Shown here one piece after another: positions 1 through 7,470 of a DNA stretch of 21,172 bases (the stretch's first letter is position 1; every line of letters starts with the position of its first letter). A program made the position numbers and the translations under genes. The DNA comes from Gammaproteobacteria bacterium (GTDB lineage Bacteria; Pseudomonadota; Gammaproteobacteria; Pseudomonadales; Azotimanducaceae), in NCBI GenBank assembly GCA_002725095.1, contig PBQQ01000056.1, positions 13,849-35,020 on the forward strand, written 5' to 3'. The notes under the pieces were generated by a model. It was not told where the DNA came from, made no database searches, and saw only the letters and a program-made list of their open reading frames with translations.

Positions 1-722
1 GGCAAGGTCCTGTAGCTACGCCAAAGCGTTTGCGCCGCGCCAGTGGTCATGACACCTGGCAGTGTCCACCCCCGCACCATAACCGGTCGCTCATAAGCTC
101 CCGTTGAGATGATTACTGTCTTAGGTTTGATGATATAAGCCGCACCATTGCATTCAGCAAGGAACAATGGACCATCAAAAGCACCCCAGATTTCAACCGA
201 TCCAATAATTTCAGCACCACTTTCTTTAGCAAGAGATAATAGCGCTGCACCTTCCTGTTGCTGATCATCGAGCGGATAATGGCCCACCGCCTGTTTATAA
301 TATTGGCCCCCACCGACCTTTCGCTCGTCTAGCACAACCACGCTTGCACCTGAGGCACGAGCAGCGATCGCTGCTGAAAGCCCACCCGCACCACCGCCAA
401 TGATGGCGACATCAGGCTCCAATTTCCGAGCGGTTGGAGCCTTTGGCGAAATGGGCACACTACCCAAAACGGGGAATGCAACCTGTTGTTTCACATTTTG
501 ACCATCGGTTGCCTTTGTCATGCAAGCGCGACGATTAGGAATGCCATCGACAGTAAGAAGACAATCTTGGCAAACGCCCATTCCACAAAAGAGCCCCCGC
601 TCTTCACCTTTGGGTGTATGGCGGAAAGCAAAAATACCAGCTTCGGTCAAGGCAGCTGCCAACGACTGGCCAATGCGAAACTTGACTGTTTTTTCATTAA
701 ATTTAAAGTAGCCACTGCTCAT
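1..722 (-). CDS. [2Fe-2S]/FAD-dependent oxidoreductase, alpha-subunit type, partial (3' end outside window)
   Basis: I translated this frame by hand; it is open for 240 codons to the window edge. Residues 1-95 are a [2Fe-2S] ferredoxin-like domain with cysteines at 46, 51, 54 and 67 (CGMGVCQDC plus a later C). Residues 104-114 hold an FAD-binding Rossmann start, DVAIIGGGAGG. Further on come ISTGAYERP and PGVMTTGAAQ, typical of the pyridine-nucleotide-disulfide oxidoreductase fold of opine oxidase A, HcnA/HcnB, sarcosine oxidase alpha and D-hydroxyproline dehydrogenase subunits. Here the ferredoxin and flavin parts are fused in one chain. Its ATG overlaps the stop of the upstream gene in an ATGA, so translation is probably coupled. 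Known relatives work with a DAO-type subunit; the candidate partner lies at 6316-7452. The family call is firm, the substrate unknown. Confidence 0.85.
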   Translation of the reverse strand, partial: MSSGYFKFNEKTVKFRIGQSLAAALTEAGIFAFRHTPKGEERGLFCGMGVCQDCLLTVDGIPNRRACMTKATDGQNVKQQVAFPVLGSVPISPKAPTARKLEPDVAIIGGGAGGLSAAIAARASGASVVVLDERKVGGGQYYKQAVGHYPLDDQQQEGAALLSLAKESGAEIIGSVEIWGAFDGPLFLAECNGAAYIIKPKTVIISTGAYERPVMVRGWTLPGVMTTGAAQTLWRSYRTL

Positions 723-1666
723 ACAACACCTCTAGTCAACATGTCACGGATTGCAACGATTTGTGCCACTGCGCGAGCCCGCCAGGCGGCACGTTCCGAA
801 GTCGTGACGCTTCCCCGCGCTTCATTTCGTGCCTGCACTACCCTTTCCACCAATTCTGGTGTCCACTCAACACGTTCACCACGCTCTTCACCCATTCGCT
901 TATAGGCAGGTCCCATGCGGGCTGCGTGTGCGGCGATGCCCCCAGGCGTGTTCAGTTCAGCCGTTTCGAATGGTCCAGACAGCGCCCATCTCGGCCCGAG
1001 CCCCAATCGCATAACATTATCGATGTCGTTAGGCTCAGCAATTTTTTCATCAACCAAACGATAGGCTTCGCGCAGAACGGCACCCTGTAGACGATTTAGA
1101 ATGAAGCCCTCAATTTCGCGACCAAGCACTGCAGACTGAAACCCTGCATTAGCGAATATTATCTTTGCCCTGTCCATAAAATATTCACTTGTTCCTGGCG
1201 CAGGACAAAGCTCAACTAATCTCAGAACCGAAGGAGGATTAACAGGATGCGCCACGATACACCGCGACTGTTGCTCGCTATTGATCACGATCTGAGAAAT
1301 CAGAATAGCAGATGATGCAGTGGCAAGCAGTGTTTCTTCTGATGTAGCATCCAGAAGCTTGGCAAAAATCTCTCGCTTTATAGACAAATCCTCAGGACCA
1401 CATTCTAAAACAAAGCTCGCGTTTTTCAGGGCAACCTCAGGCGACGCAACAACACCAATTTCACCTTCTTCCGAGCCACTTGCCAAACCTGCAAGAGCCA
1501 TTGCATCCTTATGCTCATGGACGTGCCGTTTAACGGCTTGACTTCGTATAGGATTGGGGTCGGAAATGACAACATTCCATCCAGCATCTGAAAAGGCAGC
1601 TGCAAACGAAGTCCCAATGGAACCAGCTCCAAGAATAACAAGGTTTTGACTGGACTCAAACGTCAC
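719..1666 (-). CDS. 3-hydroxyacyl-CoA dehydrogenase-like NAD-dependent dehydrogenase (lambda-crystallin / carnitine dehydrogenase type)
   Basis: The 315-residue protein starts with a Rossmann motif GAGSIG (13-18) followed by an acidic residue in VISDPN, which favours NAD. AHPVNPP (His140) matches the catalytic His region of 3-hydroxyacyl-CoA dehydrogenases, and GFILNRLQ marks the start of the C-terminal helical domain. Single-domain proteins of this length include L-gulonate, carnitine and 3-hydroxybutyryl-CoA dehydrogenases, which oxidise a 3-hydroxy acid to the 3-oxo acid. I chose GTG at 1666 because AAGGGA lies 10 bases upstream. The longer TTG start at 1705 has no SD and would place the candidate operator at 1689-1703 inside the gene. 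It is the first gene of a leftward operon with the [2Fe-2S]/FAD oxidoreductase. The exact substrate cannot be read from the sequence. Confidence 0.85.
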   Translation of the reverse strand: MTFESSQNLVILGAGSIGTSFAAAFSDAGWNVVISDPNPIRSQAVKRHVHEHKDAMALAGLASGSEEGEIGVVASPEVALKNASFVLECGPEDLSIKREIFAKLLDATSEETLLATASSAILISQIVINSEQQSRCIVAHPVNPPSVLRLVELCPAPGTSEYFMDRAKIIFANAGFQSAVLGREIEGFILNRLQGAVLREAYRLVDEKIAEPNDIDNVMRLGLGPRWALSGPFETAELNTPGGIAAHAARMGPAYKRMGEERGERVEWTPELVERVVQARNEARGSVTTSERAAWRARAVAQIVAIRDMLTRGVV

Positions 1667-1688
1667 TGTTAAACTTTCCCTTGATTTG

Positions 1689-1703
1689 ATTCGTATAGCA
1701 AAC
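1689..1703 (+). promoter_or_regulatory. Candidate operator, site D (ATTCGTATAGCAAAC)
   Basis: It matches the 15-bp motif of site A (GTTTGTATAGCGCAC, 3410-3424) at 11 of 15 positions, with continuing AAA afterwards. It lies in the divergent gap between the leftward dehydrogenase/oxidoreductase operon (GTG at 1666) and the rightward SDR at 1755, so one protein could control both. It lacks the upstream CACAA seen at sites A-C. Function is inferred only from recurrence. Confidence 0.4.
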
Positions 1704-1754
1704 AAAATACTAATATAGCGTAATTACAATAGCCTGCAAAAAGGATTAAAAGAA

Positions 1755-2513
1755 ATGACCATTTCGAAAGATCTCTCAGGACGAAATGCAATTGTTACTG
1801 GGGGAGCATCCGGCTTGGGTCGTGCAATTGCGAACCGGCTTGCGGCATCAGGAGCCAATGTAACTATTGTGGATCTTGAGGAGACTCAGAAAACTACGCC
1901 AAAAGAATATAATTTCTTTGGTTGTGACCTATCACAAACCAATGCCAAAGAACAGCTTGTCACGCTTGCTGATGACCTTGGGTCGGTTGACCTATTGATC
2001 GCAAATGCTGGAGTCGTTCCGCCTTGGCGCGGTTTGCGAGAGGTTGATGGAGACGAATGGATGCACGTAATGGCAATTAACACATGGGGTATTGCTGCAA
2101 GCATAGGGGCCTGCGCTAACAAACTCAGTATCTCAGACCATGCCTCCATTGTTGTTATGGCATCTATAAACGGCTTTACCGCACATGCATCGCAAGTGCT
2201 ATATACCGCCTCAAAACACGCAGTAATTGGCATCACTCGGGCGGCAGCGCTTGATTTGGGTCCAATGGGAATTCGCGTCAATGCTCTGGCACCTGGCCCA
2301 ATTCTTACAGATGCCCTTATTGCAAGGGTCACACAGCGCCATGCCGATGGAGGCCCTAAATTAGAAGACGCGATCAACAACTTGAAGGCAGAGACAGCCC
2401 TAAAAAAACTTGCCACTGACACAGATGTAGCAAATGCCGCGCATTATTTGGCGTCAGACGCCTCGGGAGGCATGACCGGATCTGTACTGCCGATTGAAGC
2501 GGGTTTACGTTAG
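1755..2513 (+). CDS. SDR-family NAD(P)-dependent oxidoreductase (first of three)
   Basis: This is a 252-residue classical short-chain dehydrogenase. It has TGGASGLG (15-22) for cofactor binding, NAG (84-86), Asn109, Ser137, and YTASK with Tyr150 and Lys154 as the catalytic residues. The C-terminal end is the usual TGSVLPIEAG type. An Asp at the end of the second beta strand (TIVDLEE) suggests NAD rather than NADP. AAGGA lies upstream of the ATG. It stands alone on the plus strand, divergent from the dehydrogenase at 719-1666, and its stop overlaps the stop of the convergent TIM-barrel gene by 4 bases. The role is probably oxidation or reduction of a hydroxyl group on a pathway intermediate; the substrate is unknown. 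Confidence 0.9.
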   Translation: MTISKDLSGRNAIVTGGASGLGRAIANRLAASGANVTIVDLEETQKTTPKEYNFFGCDLSQTNAKEQLVTLADDLGSVDLLIANAGVVPPWRGLREVDGDEWMHVMAINTWGIAASIGACANKLSISDHASIVVMASINGFTAHASQVLYTASKHAVIGITRAAALDLGPMGIRVNALAPGPILTDALIARVTQRHADGGPKLEDAINNLKAETALKKLATDTDVANAAHYLASDASGGMTGSVLPIEAGLR

Positions 2514-3349
2514 TTCAGCGGTTGCCATCCTGAGCCAGCTAATATTTTATGGCTGGTTATAAAATCCCCGTCTGGATCGGTACCAGCTTGAAGCGCATCG
2601 GAAATAATCTCCAGAACGGTAACGCCATCGTATCCAATCTCGTTGAGCGCTTCGGCCACGGGACCAGGCCGAACGATGCCAGTTCCGAGACGCGTGTGGA
2701 GGAACTCCTCGTAACCACTGTCCGAAATGTGCACATTCTTTATTTTGCCAGCTATCATGCGGATAGCTGCAGCGGGATCCTCCTTGATAAAAGCACCATT
2801 GCAGACATCATAATTAACCCCTATTTCCGGCCCAATCAGAGCAGCCGTATCAATCATATCCTGAGCAGTCGGAAGATATGTGAATGGGACATTTTCAAGT
2901 AAAAGCTCAACGCCTGTTCCCTTGGAGTGTTGGACCAACTTTTTCATGCCCTCAACGAACCAATCCAGCATCCATTGATGTGGCGGGTTGATCAGGCTAT
3001 TCACTGGACCTGGAATCGCGACCACATAAGGGCAATCCAGTTCGGCAGCAAAGTCAATCGCTTCACGATATCTATCAAGTGTATATTCACGCATCAACTT
3101 ATCGACGCCATTGGGGTTATTATCGAGGAGAGGATAACAAAATGACGAAATTTGCAAACCTTCGCCATCCAACCAAGACTTGTAATTTTTGCGCTGATCC
3201 GAAGTCATCTCACGCGGCCAGCAATGTGGCGGAAAGATCATCAATTCAAAAACCTTGTATCCAAGACCATGAAGATGTTTCATAGCTCCCAAACCATCAT
3301 GGGAATAAAGAAACGGAAATGTGCTGGCCGCAACTTTAAGTTTACTCAT
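2510..3349 (-). CDS. Sugar phosphate isomerase/epimerase-like TIM-barrel protein (xylose isomerase-like / AP endonuclease 2 fold)
   Basis: The 279-residue length fits the PF01261 family of TIM-barrel isomerases and epimerases (IolE/IolI, hydroxypyruvate isomerase, tagatose epimerase type). The pattern of metal ligands is visible: Glu152 in LLLENVPFT, Asp181 in NYDVCN, His207 in NVHISD and Glu247 in VLEII. An SD (AAAGGA) lies about 10 bases before the ATG. The protein probably isomerises or epimerises a hydroxy-keto intermediate, or dehydrates it like IolE. It is divergent from the OYE gene across a 107-bp gap holding the strongest operator copy, and convergent with the SDR at 1755-2513. Confidence 0.83.
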   Translation of the reverse strand: MSKLKVAASTFPFLYSHDGLGAMKHLHGLGYKVFELMIFPPHCWPREMTSDQRKNYKSWLDGEGLQISSFCYPLLDNNPNGVDKLMREYTLDRYREAIDFAAELDCPYVVAIPGPVNSLINPPHQWMLDWFVEGMKKLVQHSKGTGVELLLENVPFTYLPTAQDMIDTAALIGPEIGVNYDVCNGAFIKEDPAAAIRMIAGKIKNVHISDSGYEEFLHTRLGTGIVRPGPVAEALNEIGYDGVTVLEIISDALQAGTDPDGDFITSHKILAGSGWQPLN

Positions 3350-3370
3350 TTGGATATTATTCCTTTCCGC

Positions 3371-3398
3371 TTGTCAGACTGAACTGACATGTTAAAAT
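3371..3398 (+). promoter_or_regulatory. Candidate sigma70 promoter for the OYE-SDR genes
   Basis: TTGTCA at 3371-3376 and TAAAAT at 3393-3398 are separated by 16 bases. Operator site A starts five bases after the -10 box, so a bound protein would block the start site or early elongation. Predicted from sequence only. Confidence 0.45.
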
Positions 3399-3402
3399 TA
3401 CA

Positions 3403-3427
3403 CACAAATGTTTGTATAGCGCACAAA
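3403..3427 (+). promoter_or_regulatory. Candidate operator, site A (15-bp core 3410-3424 plus upstream CACAA)
   Basis: The core GTTTGTATAGCGCAC is preceded by CACAA at 3403-3407. The same 25-bp arrangement, with the same internal spacing, recurs at 10483-10507 (site B) and 13216-13240 (site C). TTTGT/ACAAA within the core gives an inverted repeat, and CACAAA...GCACAAA a direct repeat. It lies between the divergent TIM-barrel and OYE genes, just after a good -10 box. The core resembles the GTTCGATAATCGCAC box I recall for PcaR-type IclR regulators. Confidence 0.6.
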
Positions 3428-3456
3428 TGTACGAATCAATCAAAAAAGGAGGCTTA

Positions 3457-4557
3457 ATGGCCACCACTCTGTTCTCACCGATAAAACTTAGGGGTCTGAC
3501 AATTGCTAACCGGGTCACAGTCGCCCCAATGTGTCAGTATTCTGCAACGGATGGTGTTCCCCAAGACTGGCATCTCGTGCATCTGGGTCAGTTTGCCTTA
3601 TCCGGGCCTGGACTAATTCTCACTGAAGCGACTGGCGTTGAGCCGCAAGGTAGGATCACCTTAGGATGCACAGGACTTTATAATGATGCAACTGAACAAG
3701 CTTTTTCACGCATTATTAACTTCATCAAATCTGTAAGTGATATAGCTGTAGGTCTTCAACTTGGTCATGCAGGCCGCAAAGGCAGTACTGTTGAGCCCTG
3801 GAAGGGCGGCGGAATGATTGAAGGAAAAGGAGCATGGCACCCACAAGCCCCTTCAGCCGTGCCTTATCTTAGCGGTTGGCCCGCGCCTGATCCAATGAAC
3901 AACGATGATTTGCACCGCGTAAAAAAGGCCTTTGTGGATGCGACACATCATGCTGATCGGGCAGGGTTTGATACCATTCAGATTCATATGGCGCACGGAT
4001 ATCTACTGCATCAGTTTCTATCACCAATCACCAATAGACGCAGTGATCAGTATGGTGGAGACCTCAACTCACGCATGCGCTATCCGCTAGAAATCTTTGA
4101 AGCAGTGCGCGCTGCGTTCCCAAGTGAAAAACCAGTTATGGTTCGACTTTCTGCCACTGACTGGATCGAAGGTGGTTGGGATATCGAGCAGTCCATAGAT
4201 TTTTGCCGCGCTTTGAAAAAGCTCGGGTGTGACATGATCGATGTCTCATCAGGAGGCCTTGATCAGGCCCAGAAAATTAAAACGGGACCAGGCTATCAAA
4301 CCAACCTTTCGCAGCACATCCGCTCGGAGTCAGGCATTGCGACCATGACCGTTGGCCAGATTACCGAACCTATTCAGGCCGAAACGATCCTGCGCACCGA
4401 GCAGGCAGATATGGTGGCACTTGCGCGGGGAATGCTTTGGGATCCGCGCTGGACTTGGAAAGCCGCCGTTGCATTGGATCAAGAAATCGAATTGCCTGCA
4501 CCATATGCCCGATGCAATCCGAAACTAAGCGCAACACCATTTGTTTCAAGGAAATAG
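3457..4557 (+). CDS. NADH:flavin oxidoreductase, old yellow enzyme family, YqjM/XenA-like
   Basis: The 366-residue FMN-binding TIM barrel reduces activated C=C bonds (enones, enals, sometimes nitro groups) with NAD(P)H. APMCQYSATDG places Cys26 and Tyr28 exactly as in the YqjM/thermophilic-like class, where these residues tune the flavin and bind substrate. HMAH gives the His177/His180 pair that binds the substrate carbonyl. The single-domain length excludes the 2,4-dienoyl-CoA reductase and trimethylamine/stachydrine demethylase types, which carry an extra FeS/FAD half. The start is ATG 3457 with AGGAGG seven bases upstream; an upstream in-frame TTG at 3412 would lie inside the operator and is rejected. 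It is followed after 2 bases by an SDR. Confidence 0.92.
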   Translation: MATTLFSPIKLRGLTIANRVTVAPMCQYSATDGVPQDWHLVHLGQFALSGPGLILTEATGVEPQGRITLGCTGLYNDATEQAFSRIINFIKSVSDIAVGLQLGHAGRKGSTVEPWKGGGMIEGKGAWHPQAPSAVPYLSGWPAPDPMNNDDLHRVKKAFVDATHHADRAGFDTIQIHMAHGYLLHQFLSPITNRRSDQYGGDLNSRMRYPLEIFEAVRAAFPSEKPVMVRLSATDWIEGGWDIEQSIDFCRALKKLGCDMIDVSSGGLDQAQKIKTGPGYQTNLSQHIRSESGIATMTVGQITEPIQAETILRTEQADMVALARGMLWDPRWTWKAAVALDQEIELPAPYARCNPKLSATPFVSRK

Positions 4558-4559
4558 CT

Positions 4560-5333
4560 ATGTCGTCTCTTGCTGGAAAAACCGTACTCGTTACAGGCGC
4601 CTCAAAAGGTATTGGAGCGGCGACAGCACATGCTGTTATCAATGCTGGGGCACGCCTTATCGCCCATTACGGCAATGATCGCACTGGGGCAGAAAAGGCA
4701 ACGAGCTTCGCAAGCGATGGGCAGGTCACTCTTCTGAGCGCTGATTTTTCCGATATTGACGCGGTCGATGCTTTCTGGAGCCAAGCTCTCAAAGCAGCAG
4801 ACGGTTATATCGACGTGTTGGTCAACAATGCGGGTATCATGCCACAAACTGGTGGCATTGAGGACCCGATTGAAACATGGGAGGAGGCATGGTCTCATTC
4901 TATCGCGGTAAACTTGCATGCGCCTGCTCGCCTTCTTAGGCATGCGGTACGTTGCTGGCTAAAGGCTGAAAAGACGGGTTCAGTAATTTCGATCGGTAGT
5001 TGGGTTACTACCCGTGGCACCTCGAATCCAGGCGCTATCGCTTATGCTGGGTCCAAGGCTGCCATCGCTGCAGCCACCAAAACGGTTGCACGTAATTATG
5101 CCGATCGGGGCATCCTGGCTTTTGTTATTGCACCTGGAGTTGTTCGCACCCAAATGTCAGTGGACAGCGCCGCCAAAACTGGAGGAGAACAGGCCGTGAC
5201 TGCAACACTTCCAATGGGTGAATGGATACCACCCTCCGAAATTGCTGATACTGTAGTTTTTCTGGCTGAAGGTCGCGCCAGGCACCTTACAGGTGCAACC
5301 ATCGACCTCAACGGCGCAGCATATATCAGATGA
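4560..5333 (+). CDS. SDR-family oxidoreductase (second of three)
   Basis: This is a 257-residue classical SDR with TGASKGIG (12-19), NNAG (89-92), Asn118, Ser147 and YAGSK giving Tyr162 and Lys166. An SD (AAGGA at 4548-4552) overlaps the end of the OYE gene and sits 7 bases before ATG 4560, so the two are one operon and likely coupled. The open frame extends upstream to 4437 but only through the OYE gene. HYGND after the second strand has no clear NAD-type Asp, so NADP is possible. Its stop is 2 bases from the stop of the convergent DHDPS-family gene. The substrate is unknown. Confidence 0.88.
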   Translation: MSSLAGKTVLVTGASKGIGAATAHAVINAGARLIAHYGNDRTGAEKATSFASDGQVTLLSADFSDIDAVDAFWSQALKAADGYIDVLVNNAGIMPQTGGIEDPIETWEEAWSHSIAVNLHAPARLLRHAVRCWLKAEKTGSVISIGSWVTTRGTSNPGAIAYAGSKAAIAAATKTVARNYADRGILAFVIAPGVVRTQMSVDSAAKTGGEQAVTATLPMGEWIPPSEIADTVVFLAEGRARHLTGATIDLNGAAYIR

Positions 5334-5335
5334 AA

Positions 5336-6286
5336 TTATTTGGCCGCAACTTTTCGGTTTTCAATCGCGTCCACAAGAGTATCCAACTCCTCCATCAGAG
5401 GTACCATCTGAGCAACGCGCTCACGTCCTTCCTGACCCAAGCTTTCAAAGGTTGTAATTGGTGCTCGGACGTCACCTACCGGATGCCCAGCTGCGGCTGC
5501 GAGAGCTTTGGAGTAGCACTGATGCCCATAAAGCGGATGGCCCTTGGTGATTATGGAATCGAATTTCGAAATAATCGACTGGACCGCTTGGACATCATCC
5601 CAGCGTTTTTGTTCGGCCCATTCCACAAACTTAACCGAAGCGCGTGGGATATAATTTCCGTAAGGGTTCACATACCCCCTAGCGCCCATCTTATAGCTTT
5701 CCAGAACGCGCTGTCCCGCCCAGGGATTCATATGGCCTTCGCTTTCTACCAAAATGTCGTGAATTCGCTCGATTCTTTGCGACGCCTCTTTGATATATCG
5801 GATTTGTTCAAAACTTTTTGCCAGTCGACCAACCAAGCTGGCGGGCATATCAACGTTAGACGTGAAAGGATTGTTGTAAAGCATGATCTGCAAATCACAA
5901 GACTCACAGATTGCCTTGTAATACTCAAAAATCTCGTCATCTGTTGGTGTGTAGTAATACGGTGGAATTATCATCAAACCGTCCGCACCAAGGTCTTCCG
6001 CTTCTTTGGAGTATCGCACCGCATTGGGAGTATGGGCATTCATGGTGCCGACCCAGACCACCATCCGACCATTGACATAGTCGACTGTCTTTTTGACGAA
6101 AGTCGACCGTTCAGAATCAGTAATTGTAAGAAACTCGCCTGTCGTTCCAAGAATGATCACCCCAGGCACGCCGCATGCAACTTGCCAGTCAAGAAATCCT
6201 TCCCACGCTTCAAAATCGATCTCAAAGCCACGTGGCGTGAATGGCGTTACAGTCACAGTATGACTGCCGGTAAAAAGGCGTCTCAT
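5336..6286 (-). CDS. DHDPS/N-acetylneuraminate lyase family protein (first of two)
   Basis: The 316-residue class I aldolase-type TIM barrel has GTTGEFLTIT (GTTGE at 47-51), a tyrosine in LYNNP (Tyr137) and the Schiff-base lysine in YIKEASQ (Lys166). The family includes dihydrodipicolinate synthase, KDG aldolase, 5-keto-4-deoxyglucarate dehydratase and the pyrroline-4-hydroxy-2-carboxylate deaminase of hydroxyproline catabolism. With a DAO-type oxidase next door the last type of chemistry is attractive, but I cannot assign it. The ATG has AAAGGA 8 bases upstream. It is the only minus-strand gene between plus-strand genes at 3457-7452, convergent with the SDR (2 bases apart) and divergent from the DAO gene (29 bases apart). 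Confidence 0.88.
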   Translation of the reverse strand: MRRLFTGSHTVTVTPFTPRGFEIDFEAWEGFLDWQVACGVPGVIILGTTGEFLTITDSERSTFVKKTVDYVNGRMVVWVGTMNAHTPNAVRYSKEAEDLGADGLMIIPPYYYTPTDDEIFEYYKAICESCDLQIMLYNNPFTSNVDMPASLVGRLAKSFEQIRYIKEASQRIERIHDILVESEGHMNPWAGQRVLESYKMGARGYVNPYGNYIPRASVKFVEWAEQKRWDDVQAVQSIISKFDSIITKGHPLYGHQCYSKALAAAAGHPVGDVRAPITTFESLGQEGRERVAQMVPLMEELDTLVDAIENRKVAAK

Positions 6287-6315
6287 ATTTCGATCCTTTC
6301 AAGGTGGGTTGCCGC

Positions 6316-7452
6316 ATGAAGCGTTATGATGTTGCTATCATTGGAGGTGGACTCGTCGGTCTTCTGACCGCATGGTATCTTTCTCGTGAAGGCGCAAGCG
6401 TCATTTTGTTGGAAGCCAACGATTTTGGATCTGCTGCATCTGGTGCAAATGCCGGTTCGCTGCACCTTCAGATTCAATACCCGGAATTCGTAAGGTATGG
6501 TGAGGGTTGGGCGCGAACCTATGCTCCTACTTTGAGAATTATAAAAGAATCTATTGATATGTGGCAGAAACTTGGCGATGAGGTTGGTGAAGACCTTGAT
6601 GTAAAAATTGGTGGCGGCATTATCGTCGCACGAGATGCAGCGCAGTTGCGATTTATCGAAGCGAAAGCAAAAATCGAAGCTACAGTTGGCATTGAAACCC
6701 AAATTCTCGACCAAGTTGCACTTCTCAAAAAGGCCCCTTACCTTTCTAAAGACGCCCTTGGAGGTGGCATATGCGCTAGCGAAGGCAAGGCTAATCCTTT
6801 GCGCGTAACTTTTGCTATCTCTCGAACTGCAATAGCAGCGGGAGCGGCACTCTATCGAGGGACACCTGTGTTTGACTTGTCGGGCAAGATCGGTGATTTC
6901 AGCATAAAAACCGCTCGTGGTAGTTTCAGAGCTGACAAAGTGATAAACACCGCTGGTGCTAAGGCCGCAGATATAGCTGCGATGCTTGGCATGAAGATTG
7001 AGCTTGGAGGTTTCCCTCTTCAGGTTTCGGTAACCGAACCGATAGCGCCACTTATCCCTCACCTGGTTTATTCTGCCGCAGGGAAACTTTCTTTGAAACA
7101 GGCGTCCAATGGAGCATGCATTATCGGTGGCGGCTGGGCAGCGCATCAAAGAGACAATGGGCATCTGGTCACCAATCCTTTAAATTTCGCTGGCAACATG
7201 GCGATAGCGGCTGGCGTGGTGCCGCAGATTGCCAACACTCGCACAATCCGAAGCTGGACCGCTTGGGTCAATGGTACATCTGATTGGCGCCCAATTATTG
7301 GTGAAGCACCTGGAATTCCAGGCTTTTATCTCGCTTTGTTTCCATGGGTAGGCTTTAGCGCCGGACCAATGACGGCCCGCATAATCTCTGATTTGGTACT
7401 CGGTCGGCCCCCAACAATCAAGCTCGATGGAATTTCTGTCCTTGCAGACTGA
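6316..7452 (+). CDS. FAD-dependent oxidoreductase of the D-amino-acid oxidase (DAO) family
   Basis: The 378-residue flavoprotein begins with RYDVAIIGGGLVG (GxGxxG at 10-15) and an acidic residue ending the second strand (LLEAN). It has GANAGSLH, typical of DadA/opine oxidase B/HcnC proteins, then the VINTAGAKA and IIGEAPGIPGFYLA regions near the C terminus. Such enzymes oxidise secondary or primary amines of amino acids to imines. Many act as the beta subunit with a [2Fe-2S]/FAD alpha subunit, and the gene at 1-722 is the natural partner. The start is ATG 6316 with AAGGTGG upstream; the in-frame GTG at 6304 overlaps that SD. Only 29 bases separate it from the divergent DHDPS-family gene. Confidence 0.88.
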   Translation: MKRYDVAIIGGGLVGLLTAWYLSREGASVILLEANDFGSAASGANAGSLHLQIQYPEFVRYGEGWARTYAPTLRIIKESIDMWQKLGDEVGEDLDVKIGGGIIVARDAAQLRFIEAKAKIEATVGIETQILDQVALLKKAPYLSKDALGGGICASEGKANPLRVTFAISRTAIAAGAALYRGTPVFDLSGKIGDFSIKTARGSFRADKVINTAGAKAADIAAMLGMKIELGGFPLQVSVTEPIAPLIPHLVYSAAGKLSLKQASNGACIIGGGWAAHQRDNGHLVTNPLNFAGNMAIAAGVVPQIANTRTIRSWTAWVNGTSDWRPIIGEAPGIPGFYLALFPWVGFSAGPMTARIISDLVLGRPPTIKLDGISVLAD

Positions 7453-7470
7453 TACGAGCTTGAGCACCAT

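Noticed and set aside
3412..3456. Upstream TTG start for the OYE gene
   Set aside because: It would put the operator and the AGGAGG SD inside the gene. ATG 3457 gives Cys26/Tyr28 exactly as in YqjM.
5330..6319. 329-codon plus-strand open frame covering the whole first DHDPS-family gene
   Set aside because: It is antisense to a gene with clear catalytic motifs. Its translation is rich in Cys, His and Arg and matches no family, and it begins at the SDR stop only by an ATGA coincidence.
6283..7164. 293-codon minus-strand open frame opposite the DAO gene
   Set aside because: The sense frame has intact FAD-binding and family motifs. The antisense translation is Cys/Arg/Ser-rich shadow sequence.
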